Assembly: GCF_014145675.1 (NCBI RefSeq) | Contig: NZ_JACGZW010000007.1 | Coordinates: 466,752 to 530,751, forward strand | Source: Amycolatopsis dendrobii | GTDB taxonomy: Bacteria; Actinomycetota; Actinomycetes; Mycobacteriales; Pseudonocardiaceae | DNA: 64,000 nucleotides | Reading direction: 5' to 3' | Shown here: positions 1 through 8,141 of the stretch, piece by piece | Layout of the letters: the number at the start of each line of letters is the position of its first letter | Position numbering within the stretch: position 1 is the first letter of the stretch | The notes under the pieces: model-generated | Told to the model about the DNA's origin: nothing | Database searches by the model: none | Seen by the model: the letters and a program-made list of their open reading frames with translations, nothing else | Translations under genes and position numbers: made by a program

Positions 1-83
1 TGCCGCTGCTGATCGCCGTGCTCGCGCTCGCGATGGTGGCCGCCGCGCTGGTGCGCGCGTGGCTGCGCCGCAAGCCCGCCTGA
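1..83 (+). CDS. C-terminal end of a membrane-anchored surface protein (partial)
   Basis: Only the last 26 codons are visible, ending in TGA at 81-83. They encode a hydrophobic helix followed by a basic tail (VRAWLRRKPA). The same arrangement, a C-terminal transmembrane helix then VRTWVLRR, closes each of the next two genes, so this is very probably the third copy of a tandem paralogous family. The rest of the gene lies outside the window and nothing can be said about its function. Confidence 0.6.
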   Translation, partial: PLLIAVLALAMVAAALVRAWLRRKPA

Positions 84-218
84 ACTCTCACCCTGAGTAG
101 CGCCCGCTTCCACCCGAATGCCTGACCTCGGAGGGGAGGCGGGCGTTACTCGTCTTCGTTACCGTCGTTGTCCTCAGCAAGGCAGGTACAGCGGGACTCG
201 GCGAAAGGGTCGACGGCC

Positions 219-1160
219 ATGCAGCAGCACCGGGCACGGAGGGCCACCGCGGTGGGCGCCGCCGCTTTCGTCCTGGCCGGCTCGGCCGCGCTCGCCGCAC
301 CAGGCACCGCGTCGGCGGACACGCTGACCGCGACCTGCGGCTCCACCATCACCGCCAAACCGGGCGACCACGTCCAGGCGACCACGCCGCTGCTCGGCCT
401 CCCCATTGATCTCGGCATCGTCGGCCAGGTCTCGGGCGTGCTCACCGGCACCATCAACACGGTGCTCGGCACGGTCTGCAAGGTCACGGTGAACGTGGTC
501 AACACCGTCGTCTCTCCGGTCCCGGTGGTCGGCGCGCCCGTCGCGAGCGCGGTCAACGGCGCGGTCGCGGGCGGAACCAACGCGGTGCAGCAGGGCGTCG
601 CCGCCGTCGGCCAGGGCTTCACCGGCAGCCAGCCGGGCAAGCAGAACCCGGGTCCGAACCCGCAGCAGCCGCCGTCCGGCGGAAACAACGGCAGCCCGCA
701 GCAGGGCGGCTCGCCGGGCCAGCAGTCTCAGATGCCGGGCTCGACCAGCCCGGTGCTCGGCGATTACGGCGGCGCGGGCGGCGGGGCCGCGCCGTTCTCG
801 GCCTTCCTGCCGAACTTCAGCAATTTGTCGTACGGCTACAACACCGGATACGCGCCGATGCGCGATTACAGCGGCATCCCGATGGCGATGGCCGGGTTGT
901 TCAGCCCGTCGCCCTCGCTGCGCTACGGCAGCCAGATCCCGGGCTACGCGCCGCAATACGGCATTTCGAACCCGGACGGTTCGGCAGGCGGCGACCGCAC
1001 GATCCAGAACGCCGGTAACGCCGAAGCATTGCCGGGCACCGGCGGTAACCACACGAACGGGTTGGACTGGCCAGTTCTGGTGGCAGTTTTGGCACTCTCC
1101 GGAGTCAGCGCGGGCCTGGTCCGCACCTGGGTGCTCCGCCGAATGGCCGCTGCAGGTTAG
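219..1160 (+). CDS. Secreted Pro/Gly-rich protein with C-terminal membrane anchor
   Basis: A 313-residue protein of unknown function. The ATG at 219 is preferred over an upstream in-frame TTG because it begins a clean signal peptide (basic n-region MQQHRARRA, Ala-rich core, TASADT cleavage region) and has a GAAAGGG-type ribosome site. After a conserved N-terminal part comes a low-complexity Pro/Gly/Gln region, then the motif IQNAGNAEALPG, a transmembrane helix and a basic VRTWVLRR tail, so most of the chain should lie outside the membrane. The next gene has the same architecture and end motif, indicating tandem duplication. Role inferred only as an envelope protein. Confidence 0.7.
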   Translation: MQQHRARRATAVGAAAFVLAGSAALAAPGTASADTLTATCGSTITAKPGDHVQATTPLLGLPIDLGIVGQVSGVLTGTINTVLGTVCKVTVNVVNTVVSPVPVVGAPVASAVNGAVAGGTNAVQQGVAAVGQGFTGSQPGKQNPGPNPQQPPSGGNNGSPQQGGSPGQQSQMPGSTSPVLGDYGGAGGGAAPFSAFLPNFSNLSYGYNTGYAPMRDYSGIPMAMAGLFSPSPSLRYGSQIPGYAPQYGISNPDGSAGGDRTIQNAGNAEALPGTGGNHTNGLDWPVLVAVLALSGVSAGLVRTWVLRRMAAAG

Positions 1161-1295
1161 CCCGCCCCGCCCCGCCACCACCCTCAGTCGAGCGGCTTCG
1201 CCGCACTGTTGTCACAGCGCCAGTATCTTTACCGGAGTCCGTTCGTTGTTCCTGACGCGACGAACCATGCCCGCGGACCCCGGAGGATAGTGCTC

Positions 1296-2210
1296 GTGCG
1301 GAACATCCCCACCTGGAAGCGAACCCGTCGAGCACTCACCGTCACCGCTCTCGCCGCCCTCTTCACCGGCGGCGCGTTCCTGGGCACCGGCACCGCGTCC
1401 GCGGCGACCACGCTCGCGAACCAGTGCAAGGGCTCGGTCACCGGCGGCATGGGCGATTCGGTCGCCGTGCCCGGCTCGGCGGTCAAGGAGATCGTCCGCC
1501 AGTCGGCCAGGGACCAGGTGACGTTCTGGAGCTTGGCCACCGTGTGGCCGGACTCGCTGGCGAACGCCATCGCGAACAAGGGCAACCTGCAGGTCGGCGC
1601 GATCCCGAACGCCGCGGGCGGCACGATCAGCGGCGGCGCGATCGGCCAGGTCGTCTCGGACGCGCTGAAGAACGAGTGGGGCCTCGGCGTCCTGCCGGAC
1701 ACCAAGACCAAGGTGCTGAACGGGATTCGCAGCGGCGTCGCGTCCGCGTGCGGGCTCACCACGGTGGCGAACAACTACCAGGCGCCGTCGTCCCCGAGTT
1801 CCCCGTCGAACGGCGGAACCCAGCAGAACGGCAGCGCGCCCGCGCAGAACGGCGGCGGCAACCCGCTCGGCAACTACCAGCCGGGCTCGACCGGGATCGC
1901 CCCGCCGCGCGACTACGGCAACATCCCGACCGCTACCCCGGGCAACCCCGGCGTGCTGGGCACCGCCATCGCGCCCGGCGCGCGGTACGGCACGCTGCCC
2001 GGTTCCGGCGCGCTGCCGCAGCAGCCGTCGGCCGGACAGGACCCGCAGGGCCAGCAGGGCCCGGACATCCGCAACGCGGGCAACGCCGAGGCACTCGCGA
2101 GCCAGGGCGGGGCCTCGGACGTCCAGCTGCCGATGCTGCTCGCGGTGATCGTGCTGGCCGGCGTCACCGCCGGGCTCGTCCGCACCTGGGTGCTGCGCCG
2201 CGTCAGCTGA
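1296..2210 (+). CDS. Secreted Pro/Gly-rich protein with C-terminal membrane anchor (paralogue)
   Basis: 304 residues with a GTG start at 1296, nine bases after a GGAGG box at 1282-1286; a GTG at 1290 would be too close to that box. A signal peptide (WKRTRRALTVTALAALF, ending TASAAT) precedes a compact N-terminal domain with two cysteines, a Ser/Pro/Gln-rich linker, the motif IRNAGNAEALAS, a transmembrane helix and the tail VRTWVLRRVS. It is a paralogue of the preceding gene and probably of the partial gene at the window start. It lies directly upstream of rpsF but is separated from it by about 100 bases. No enzymatic motif is visible. Confidence 0.7.
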   Translation: MRNIPTWKRTRRALTVTALAALFTGGAFLGTGTASAATTLANQCKGSVTGGMGDSVAVPGSAVKEIVRQSARDQVTFWSLATVWPDSLANAIANKGNLQVGAIPNAAGGTISGGAIGQVVSDALKNEWGLGVLPDTKTKVLNGIRSGVASACGLTTVANNYQAPSSPSSPSNGGTQQNGSAPAQNGGGNPLGNYQPGSTGIAPPRDYGNIPTATPGNPGVLGTAIAPGARYGTLPGSGALPQQPSAGQDPQGQQGPDIRNAGNAEALASQGGASDVQLPMLLAVIVLAGVTAGLVRTWVLRRVS

Positions 2211-2311
2211 CCCGCCGCACCGGACTGTCGGACCCGCCGGGTACGCTTACCTGGACAAACCCTCCTGTCACGGAACCGCCGTGACCGCGAGCCCATAGGA
2301 GGTGAGTGGTT

Positions 2312-2635
2312 ATGTCACGCCATTACGAGGTAATGGTCATCCTGGACCCGACGCTCGACGAGCGTACGGTCGCGCCCACGCTGGACAACTTCCTCAACGT
2401 GATCCGCACTTCGGGCGGAAGCGTCGAGAAGGTCGACGTCTGGGGCCGCCGTCGCTTGGCGTACGAGATCAAGAAGAACGCCGAGGGCATCTACGCGCTG
2501 CTGGACCTGAACTCGACGGCCGAGGCCGTCAAGGAACTGGACCGCCAGCTGTCGCTGCAGGAAACCGTGCTGCGCACCAAGGTCATGCGCCGCGAGGTCA
2601 AGGCCGCGGCCAAGCCCGCGCCCGCCAAGGCCTGA
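2312..2635 (+). CDS. rpsF: 30S ribosomal protein S6
   Basis: 107 residues, typical S6 length without a long acidic tail. The N-terminus MSRHYEVMVILDP and the WGRRRLAYEIKK segment are characteristic of S6, which pairs with S18 on the platform of the small subunit. The ATG at 2312 follows a near-perfect AGGAGGTGA box; a GTG six bases upstream overlaps that box and is rejected. First gene of the rpsF-ssb-rpsR-rplI cluster, the standard bacterial order, 29 bases before ssb. Confidence 0.97.
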   Translation: MSRHYEVMVILDPTLDERTVAPTLDNFLNVIRTSGGSVEKVDVWGRRRLAYEIKKNAEGIYALLDLNSTAEAVKELDRQLSLQETVLRTKVMRREVKAAAKPAPAKA

Positions 2636-2664
2636 TCCGAGCCCGATCCGAAGGGACGCCATCC

Positions 2665-3195
2665 GTGGCTGGAGACACCGTCATCACCGTGGTCGGGAAC
2701 CTGACGTCCGACCCGGAGCTGCGCTTCACCCCGTCCGGTGCGGCGGTCGCGAACTTCACCGTCGCGTCCACCCCGCGCACGCTCGACCGCCAGAGCGGCG
2801 AGTGGAAGGACGGCGAGGCGCTGTTCCTGCGCTGCAACATCTGGCGGCAGGCGGCGGAGAACGTCGCCGAGTCGCTCACGCGGGGTGCCCGCGTGGTGGT
2901 GCAGGGGCGGCTGAAGCAGCGGTCTTTCGAGACCAAGGAAGGCGAGAAGCGCACCGTCGTAGAGCTCGAGGTCGACGAGATCGGCCCCTCGCTGCGCTAC
3001 GCGACGGCGAAGGTCAACAAGGTCAGCCGCGGTGGCGGCGGCGGTGGTGACTTCGGCGGCGGAGGCGGCGGCTTCAACGGAGGCGGCGGCAATCGCGGCG
3101 GCGGCGGCAACAGCGCGCCCGCCGACGACCCGTGGGGCTCGGCCCCGCCCGCGGGCGGTGGCGGCGGAGGCTTCTCCGACGAACCCCCGTTCTGA
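2665..3195 (+). CDS. ssb: Single-stranded DNA-binding protein
   Basis: 176 residues starting at GTG 2665 behind an AAGGGA site. Residues 1-115 form the OB fold (DTVITVVGNLTSDPELRF at the start, conserved LRCNIWRQAAENVAESL). A glycine-rich linker runs from about residue 120 and the acidic tip ends in DEPPF, the C-terminal peptide that recruits replication and repair partners. It binds and protects single-stranded DNA at the fork. Position between rpsF and rpsR is the conserved arrangement, so it is co-transcribed with ribosomal protein genes. Confidence 0.96.
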   Translation: MAGDTVITVVGNLTSDPELRFTPSGAAVANFTVASTPRTLDRQSGEWKDGEALFLRCNIWRQAAENVAESLTRGARVVVQGRLKQRSFETKEGEKRTVVELEVDEIGPSLRYATAKVNKVSRGGGGGGDFGGGGGGFNGGGGNRGGGGNSAPADDPWGSAPPAGGGGGGFSDEPPF

Positions 3196-3229
3196 TCTCA
3201 TCTCTTTCTAGAATTCCAGGAGTACAACA

Positions 3230-3478
3230 GTGGCCAAGCCACCCATTCGCAAGCCCAAGAAGAAGGTCTGCGTGTTCTGCAAGGCCGAGAAGAAGGGCCG
3301 CCCGGAGACGATCGACTACAAGGACACCAACCTGCTGCGGAAGTACATTTCCGACCGCGGCAAGATCCGTGCCCGTCGCGTCACCGGCAACTGCAGCCAG
3401 CACCAGCGCGACATCGCCATCGCGGTGAAGAACTCGCGCGAGATGGCTCTGCTGCCCTACACGTCCACCGCGCGCTGA
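3230..3478 (+). CDS. rpsR: 30S ribosomal protein S18
   Basis: 82 residues from GTG 3230, preceded by AGGAG. The sequence carries the zinc-binding set of the C+ form of S18: CVFC near the N-terminus and a later Cys-x2-His (NCSQHQRD). Actinobacteria often encode both C+ and zinc-independent C- paralogues; the C- copy usually sits with Zur-regulated genes, and this housekeeping-cluster copy is the zinc form, as expected. Followed 14 bases later by rplI. Confidence 0.95.
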   Translation: MAKPPIRKPKKKVCVFCKAEKKGRPETIDYKDTNLLRKYISDRGKIRARRVTGNCSQHQRDIAIAVKNSREMALLPYTSTAR

Positions 3479-3492
3479 GGGGAGCACTAGTC

Positions 3493-3957
3493 ATGGCGAA
3501 GATCATTCTCACCACCGACGTGGCGAACCTCGGCGGCCCCGGCGACATCGTCGAGGTCAAGGACGGCTACGCCCGCAACTACCTGCTGCCGCGCGGCTAC
3601 GCGATCGTGGCCAGCAAGGGCGCGGAGAAGAACGTGCGCACGATCCAGCGCGCACAGGAATCCCGCCGCATCCGCGACCTCGACCACGCCAAGGAAATCA
3701 AGGCGACCCTCGAGGGCCTCGGCGCGATCCAGCTGACCGGCAAGGCCGCGGCCGGCTCGAAGAAGCTCTTCGGCTCGATCACCGCCGGCGAGATCGTCGA
3801 CGCGATCAAGGCACAGGGCGGCCCGCTGCTCGACAAGCGCGTCCTCGACCTGCGCGACCACATCAAGACGGTCGGCAAGCACTCGGTCAACGCCCGCCTG
3901 CACCCGAACGTGAAGGTGGACCTCCGCCTCGAGGTCAAGGCTGTGGCCGCGAACTGA
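3493..3957 (+). CDS. rplI: 50S ribosomal protein L9
   Basis: 154 residues, close to the usual L9 length. The N-terminal rRNA-binding domain shows the family signature GGPGDIVEVKDGYARNYLLPRG, here only partly quoted by its ends (GGPGDIVEVK and NYLLPRG), followed by the long connecting helix and a C-terminal domain (ITAGEIVDAI). ATG start at 3493 with GGGGAG upstream. It ends the operon; a strong hairpin follows at 3973-4006. In many bacteria dnaB follows rplI directly, but here a type VII secretion module is inserted between them. Confidence 0.96.
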   Translation: MAKIILTTDVANLGGPGDIVEVKDGYARNYLLPRGYAIVASKGAEKNVRTIQRAQESRRIRDLDHAKEIKATLEGLGAIQLTGKAAAGSKKLFGSITAGEIVDAIKAQGGPLLDKRVLDLRDHIKTVGKHSVNARLHPNVKVDLRLEVKAVAAN

Positions 3958-3972
3958 CGGATCCTTTCCGTG

Positions 3973-4006
3973 AACCGCCCCTGGGAGATTCTCCCGGGGG
4001 CGGTTT
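3973..4006 (+). terminator. Rho-independent terminator after rplI
   Basis: A long hairpin with outer arms AACCGCCCC and GGGGCGGTT and an inner GGGAGA/TCTCCC pairing, then TTCGTTTTC. It begins 15 bases after the rplI stop and should end the rpsF-ssb-rpsR-rplI transcript. Confidence 0.8.
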
Positions 4007-4195
4007 CGTTTTCACCCTCTTCGGCCACCCGGCTCGAGCGCACCCGCCGACCGCGGAACTACCGCAGGTCCCCAGCTCAGAAGCCCTCCAGCGAACTTGC
4101 CAACAGCGAGCGGGAACCAACTCGGGTGCGTTAACATCCAAGATGCTGATCTCGCCGGGGAAGAGCGAGGCATGGGTTATAAGGGGGCTAGCGAG

Positions 4196-4603
4196 ATGCC
4201 TGAAGGATCTCCCGCATCCGGTGCGAACTCGGGGGCGCAGGTGCCCCCAGTCCCGCCGATCATGGTGGGCAGCTACGGCAAGGCCGGCGGCTACAAGTTC
4301 ACCGAGGACGAGGTCGACTCAGTCATCAAGCAGTGGCAGGACCTGCTCACCGACCTGACCAAGGACCGCCAGCACGCCGAGATCATCGCGACGGTGACGC
4401 CGCCCGCCGACGAAGTGGCCAGCCATACCTTCGTCGAACGGGGTGCCAACCCTTCGGGGAAGAGCCTGTTGACCGAGCACGAGAACATGGTCACGTACAC
4501 ACAGAACTTCATCGATGCGCTCACCGCGGCGAAGAAGAAGATCAGCATAACCGAGCTGCACAATGCCGAAGAGATGAAGAAGCAGACACAGAGTGGGCTC
4601 TGA
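4196..4603 (+). CDS. Small helical type VII secretion (PE-like) protein
   Basis: 135 residues, no signal peptide. ATG 4196 is chosen because AAGGGGG lies eight bases upstream; ATG 4172 is an alternative. After a Pro-rich start (VPPVPPIMVGSYG) come two predicted amphipathic helices (EDEVDSVIKQWQDLLTDL and the segment around ENMVTYTQNFIDALTAAKK). It opens a four-gene unit with a DUF3558 lipoprotein, a PPE-like protein and an EspG-like chaperone. By position and helical character it is inferred to be the small partner of the PPE-like substrate, analogous to PE proteins. The family assignment is by context, not by a diagnostic motif. Confidence 0.6.
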   Translation: MPEGSPASGANSGAQVPPVPPIMVGSYGKAGGYKFTEDEVDSVIKQWQDLLTDLTKDRQHAEIIATVTPPADEVASHTFVERGANPSGKSLLTEHENMVTYTQNFIDALTAAKKKISITELHNAEEMKKQTQSGL

Positions 4604-4610
4604 TCAGCAC

Positions 4611-5222
4611 ATGCCAAAACACATCACCCGGCTCGCTGCCGGCACTTTCGTAGCCCTCAGCTTGCTGACCGCCTGCAGCGGCGGCACCGGCGGTACTGCT
4701 GAGCCCCCCGCGTCCGGCAACCCCAGCTCGTCGAGTCCCGACAACTCGTCAAGCAACGGCGTGCCAAAGGTCCCGGCGCCGCTTCCGACCGAGAAGCTGC
4801 TCGCTGATCCGTGCTCGGCCCTCGGCGACGACGCTAATGCCGTCGGCCTCGCCCCGCCCGGGAAGCTCAACGACATCACGCCGCGCGGGTGCGACTGGCA
4901 GTCCTCAGACCCGGACCTCAAGGCGAACGGGGTCACTCTCGCGCCGGTCCCTCAAAACAAGAACGGCCTCGCCGACACCTACGCGACGAAATCCCGCCAG
5001 GCGTACTTCGAGCCGACCCAGATCAGTGGCTACCCAGCGGTTTTCACGGCTGAGCGCGACTCGCGCAAGAACGGCGTATGTGATCTCGTCATCGGCGTCA
5101 CCGATCAGCTCACTGTCGTCATCGTCGATTCCCTTACGAAGGGCAAAAACCTCGACAACCCGTGCGAGCCGCTGACCAAGATCGGCACCGCGATGATCAA
5201 CCACCTCAAGACAGAGTCTTGA
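4611..5222 (+). CDS. DUF3558 lipoprotein
   Basis: 203 residues. The ATG at 4611 starts a lipoprotein signal (MPKHITRLAAGTF, lipobox LLTAC with the lipidated Cys about residue 20), then a Ser/Pro/Gly spacer. The mature part has the DUF3558 pattern: DPCSALG near the start, a central RGCDWQ, a later NGVCDLVIGV and a terminal NPCEPLTKIG, giving four spaced cysteines that probably form disulfides. DUF3558 lipoproteins are common in actinobacterial type VII loci, but their biochemical role is unknown. Seven bases after the previous stop, so in the same unit. Confidence 0.8.
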   Translation: MPKHITRLAAGTFVALSLLTACSGGTGGTAEPPASGNPSSSSPDNSSSNGVPKVPAPLPTEKLLADPCSALGDDANAVGLAPPGKLNDITPRGCDWQSSDPDLKANGVTLAPVPQNKNGLADTYATKSRQAYFEPTQISGYPAVFTAERDSRKNGVCDLVIGVTDQLTVVIVDSLTKGKNLDNPCEPLTKIGTAMINHLKTES

Positions 5223-5264
5223 TCGCTACACGGCTGTAGCAGGCCCGGAAGGAAGATTCTCATT

Positions 5265-6617
5265 ATGGGGAATGAGGACAACAGCACTGGCAGCACGCTG
5301 AAGAACACTGCTAAGGGTGCGGTAGTCGGTGCCGCCTACGGTGCCGTGCTCGGGCCGGAAGGGGCAGTGATCGGCGGTGTAGTCGGCGGCTTGGTCGGTG
5401 CGGCATCCAGCATCTTCAGCGGCGGGCCGCACGCCGAACATGCCCAAGCGAACGTCGGCGGCGGGTCGATCGACGCGTACACGATTTACGAGAAGATCAG
5501 CAAAGGCAACACCAGTTCGCTCGACGGCGGCAGGAGCGCAGCCGACGCGCTTCAGAAGCTGCACTCCGGTCGTTCTCAGCAAATCGAAGCGCTGAACAAC
5601 AAAATGAACAGTGCTTGGCAGGGCAGCAGCGCAGGCGCGGCCCAGTCGGGCGCGAATGCGCTCAAGATCTGGCACGACGACTCTGCCAAAAATCTGGGCA
5701 CGAGTCAGACCTTCATGACCAACCAGGTCGACGCGTTCCACGACGTGCACGGCAAGGTCCAGGAACTGCCCAAAGACCCGCCTGAAATGAAGTGGTACGA
5801 CCACCAGCCGTTCAGCGACAAAGACGACGAGATCGACAAGTACAACCAGAACAGCCAGACGAACGTCCAGGCCTACACCGCGTACTACGGCTCGAGTTCC
5901 CAGAACGCCGGCGGGATGCCGCAGTACAACGTCTGGCAGGGCAACAACATCTCGGACGGCAACACCGACCCCGGCAAGTACGGCGGCGGCCCTGGCACCG
6001 GTCCCGGTGGCAGCGGCGGATTCAGCGGCGGGCCGGGCGGAGTCGGCGGCGGCGGTTTCACCCCGCCGAAAACGGACCCGCCGAAGTTCACCCCGCCGGG
6101 CGGTGGTGGCGGCGGCAACTACAAGCCGCCCAAGTTCACCCCGCCGGGCGGTCCCGGCGGGCCAGGTCAGTTCACCCCGCCTGACGACGGCACGAAGACC
6201 TCGGGCTGGACGCCGCCGACCACGAACCCGGCGAAGTTCGACCCGAGCACGTTCGGCCCGACCGGCGGCGGCAGCGGGTACGGCGGTGGAAGCGGCGGCG
6301 GCAGCGGTGCCGGTGCTGCCTTCGGACCAGGCGCATTCGGCGGTGCGGGCTTCGGACCCGGCGGCAGCGGTTCCGGTGCGGCGGCAGGCGGTGCCGGTGC
6401 CGGTGCAGGCGCTGGTGGCGCAGCGGCGGGCGGCATGCGTGGCGCCGGTGCGGCTGGCAAGGCCGGTGCGGCAGGCATGGGCGGCATGGGCGGCGGAGCC
6501 AAGGGCGGAAAGGGCCAGGAGGACGAGGAGCACCAGACCAAGTACCTGTTGGAAGAGGACGGCAACGATATCTTCGGCTCCGACCAGATGACCGTTCCGC
6601 CGGTCATCGGTGAATGA
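5265..6617 (+). CDS. PPE-like type VII secretion substrate
   Basis: 450 residues. A glycine-rich hydrophobic N-terminal stretch (about 15-50) is followed by a helical domain with a WxG-type turn (SAWQGSSAG, near residue 122), as in WXG100/PPE folds. From about residue 240 it is Gly/Pro-rich with repeated FTPPG and KFTPP units. The C-terminus, ending in DIFGSDQMTVPPVIGE, is typical of actinobacterial PPE-type substrates. The stop overlaps the ATG of the EspG-like gene by four bases (ATGA), which argues for coupled synthesis of substrate and chaperone. No core secretion gene (EccC, EccD, MycP) is present here, so export must rely on machinery elsewhere. Confidence 0.75.
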   Translation: MGNEDNSTGSTLKNTAKGAVVGAAYGAVLGPEGAVIGGVVGGLVGAASSIFSGGPHAEHAQANVGGGSIDAYTIYEKISKGNTSSLDGGRSAADALQKLHSGRSQQIEALNNKMNSAWQGSSAGAAQSGANALKIWHDDSAKNLGTSQTFMTNQVDAFHDVHGKVQELPKDPPEMKWYDHQPFSDKDDEIDKYNQNSQTNVQAYTAYYGSSSQNAGGMPQYNVWQGNNISDGNTDPGKYGGGPGTGPGGSGGFSGGPGGVGGGGFTPPKTDPPKFTPPGGGGGGNYKPPKFTPPGGPGGPGQFTPPDDGTKTSGWTPPTTNPAKFDPSTFGPTGGGSGYGGGSGGGSGAGAAFGPGAFGGAGFGPGGSGSGAAAGGAGAGAGAGGAAAGGMRGAGAAGKAGAAGMGGMGGGAKGGKGQEDEEHQTKYLLEEDGNDIFGSDQMTVPPVIGE

Positions 6618-7426
6618 GGATCGGCGACGTGATCACTCTCGACCGGCCCGTGACCTTCACCGCCTACACGCTCTGCAACCTGATCCGGCGACGTGGCGCG
6701 GAGCCGCACAAGGTTATCGGCGAGACGGCCGCGTTCTACGTGCCAGAGGACCAGCGCAAGCTGGACGAACAGGTCAATGCAGGTCTGCAGCAGGCAGGGT
6801 TGATGGGGCCGCGGGGGATCGACCGCGATCTGCTCGCGTTGATCGACTCCATCTCGCGGCCGCATTTGGAGTACTACGGCTGGTTTGACGGCCAGTTCGA
6901 AGACGGCAGCCCAGCCAACTTTTCCGCGCTGGTGGGAAGTGGCAACGGCGGCGGCTTCGGACTGGTCAGGGTCGGCCGCCAGCCGACGGTCGCGGTCACC
7001 CGGCAACGGCCGGAACTGCTCCTCGAGACCTTCCTGGACATCGTTCCGACCGCTCGAACGCCGCCTGGCCAAGCCCTGCTTGTCGACCGCAAGGAATTCG
7101 AGACCGGGCGAGCCAATGACTCCGGCGAGCAGCGGAGTTCGATCATGGTCGGCGACCGTAGCCGGAACCACCAAGCCTCGCCGCTGAAAGAGATCCAGCG
7201 GATCATGCAGGCACCGCGGATCGGCAATGGCACGTTGTACGTCGCTGCCAGGACGGCAAGCGGCGCACGCAGGCGAATTCCCAAGCCGATCAACTTCGTG
7301 GACATCGACGAAGGGCGCTGGCTGATGGAGGAGCGGCCGGGCCGCGAATCCATCTTGGTGTACACGCCGTGGTCCAGGCAGGCGGTCTCCGAACGGCTCC
7401 GCCAGGCGCAAAGCGCCTTGGGCTGA
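6614..7426 (+). CDS. EspG-like ESX secretion-associated chaperone
   Basis: 270 residues, cytosolic (no signal peptide or membrane helix). Sequence features fit the EspG family found beside PPE-type substrates in actinobacteria: a N-terminal beta region (ITLDRPVTFTAYTLCNL), an acidic middle (HLEYYGWFDGQFEDG) and a mixed C-terminal half. In mycobacteria EspG binds PE-PPE dimers and keeps them soluble for the secretion machine. The four-base overlap with the PPE-like gene supports that job here. Confidence rests on context plus general resemblance; individual contact residues cannot be assigned. Confidence 0.7.
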   Translation: MRIGDVITLDRPVTFTAYTLCNLIRRRGAEPHKVIGETAAFYVPEDQRKLDEQVNAGLQQAGLMGPRGIDRDLLALIDSISRPHLEYYGWFDGQFEDGSPANFSALVGSGNGGGFGLVRVGRQPTVAVTRQRPELLLETFLDIVPTARTPPGQALLVDRKEFETGRANDSGEQRSSIMVGDRSRNHQASPLKEIQRIMQAPRIGNGTLYVAARTASGARRRIPKPINFVDIDEGRWLMEERPGRESILVYTPWSRQAVSERLRQAQSALG

Positions 7427-8141
7427 GCGCCCCGAGCGTTACTCCGGGTGGGGTTCCCGGCACGGCACCGTGAGGTGTCCGGCCGGTGAACCTCACCCGG
7501 TTTCGCGTTTGCACGCGGTTAACCTGCGCTTTTGCTCGATCGCTCACTGTGCGCAGCCATCGGATAGGCCGCGTGGGGAATTCTCCTTCGTTCAGCCCAT
7601 CGGGTCGGTGATCTACCGTGCGTAGCAACCATCCACAGGGCGGTGGACCAACCTGGGTGCGACACGCCGAAGAACCAGTTCGACACGACACGCCGGACGA
7701 GTTTTCGCGAAGTTCTCCACAGTCTCTGCACAGGGTTTGACCTGCGGGTTCAGTGAAGCCGATCTGCACTGTCCCCACTTTGTCCACAGGCTCACGGATA
7801 CCTGTGATTCGTTGCCCCCAGTCATCCACAGGTTATCCACAACACGGTCAACACCCGGGTTTGCGCTCGTCCTTCCGGGGGACCTAGCGTGCGTTCGCGC
7901 CCAGTACTCCCGGTGGCTCCGCGTGGCGGTCACCGGCGCGGGGAACCGTCCGGTCCATCATCGAAGCGGACCGGTCGGGCGGGTGGGAAAGCCGGGCCGA
8001 CTCCGGCATACTCGAACAGGTGTTCGCCTGGACTGGCCTCCGCGCGAGGCGGCGGGCGGACGCGGTTCGGCACAGGACAGGCGCACGCGAGACGACGGGG
8101 ACGGCCGGTTCGACGGCTGGGCGAGGGGAGGTGTCCGGGCA
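7427..8141. other. Long intergenic region upstream of dnaB
   Basis: About 715 bases with no convincing gene. The left two thirds contain a cluster of TCCACA-type repeats, annotated separately as DnaA boxes. The right third (7850-8141) is GC-rich with no recognised element other than the dnaB ribosome site GAGGGGAGGTG at 8123-8132. Confidence 0.6.
7631..7841 (+). other. DnaA-box cluster upstream of dnaB
   Basis: Two sites match the actinobacterial DnaA box exactly: TTGTCCACA at 7780-7788 and TTATCCACA at 7833-7841. Near matches in the same orientation are ATCCACAGG at 7631-7639, TTCTCCACA at 7713-7721 and TCATCCACA at 7822-7830. The clustering and shared orientation make binding by DnaA likely. 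Since the segregation genes at the other end of the window place oriC elsewhere, this may instead control dnaB or titrate DnaA. Confidence 0.6.
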
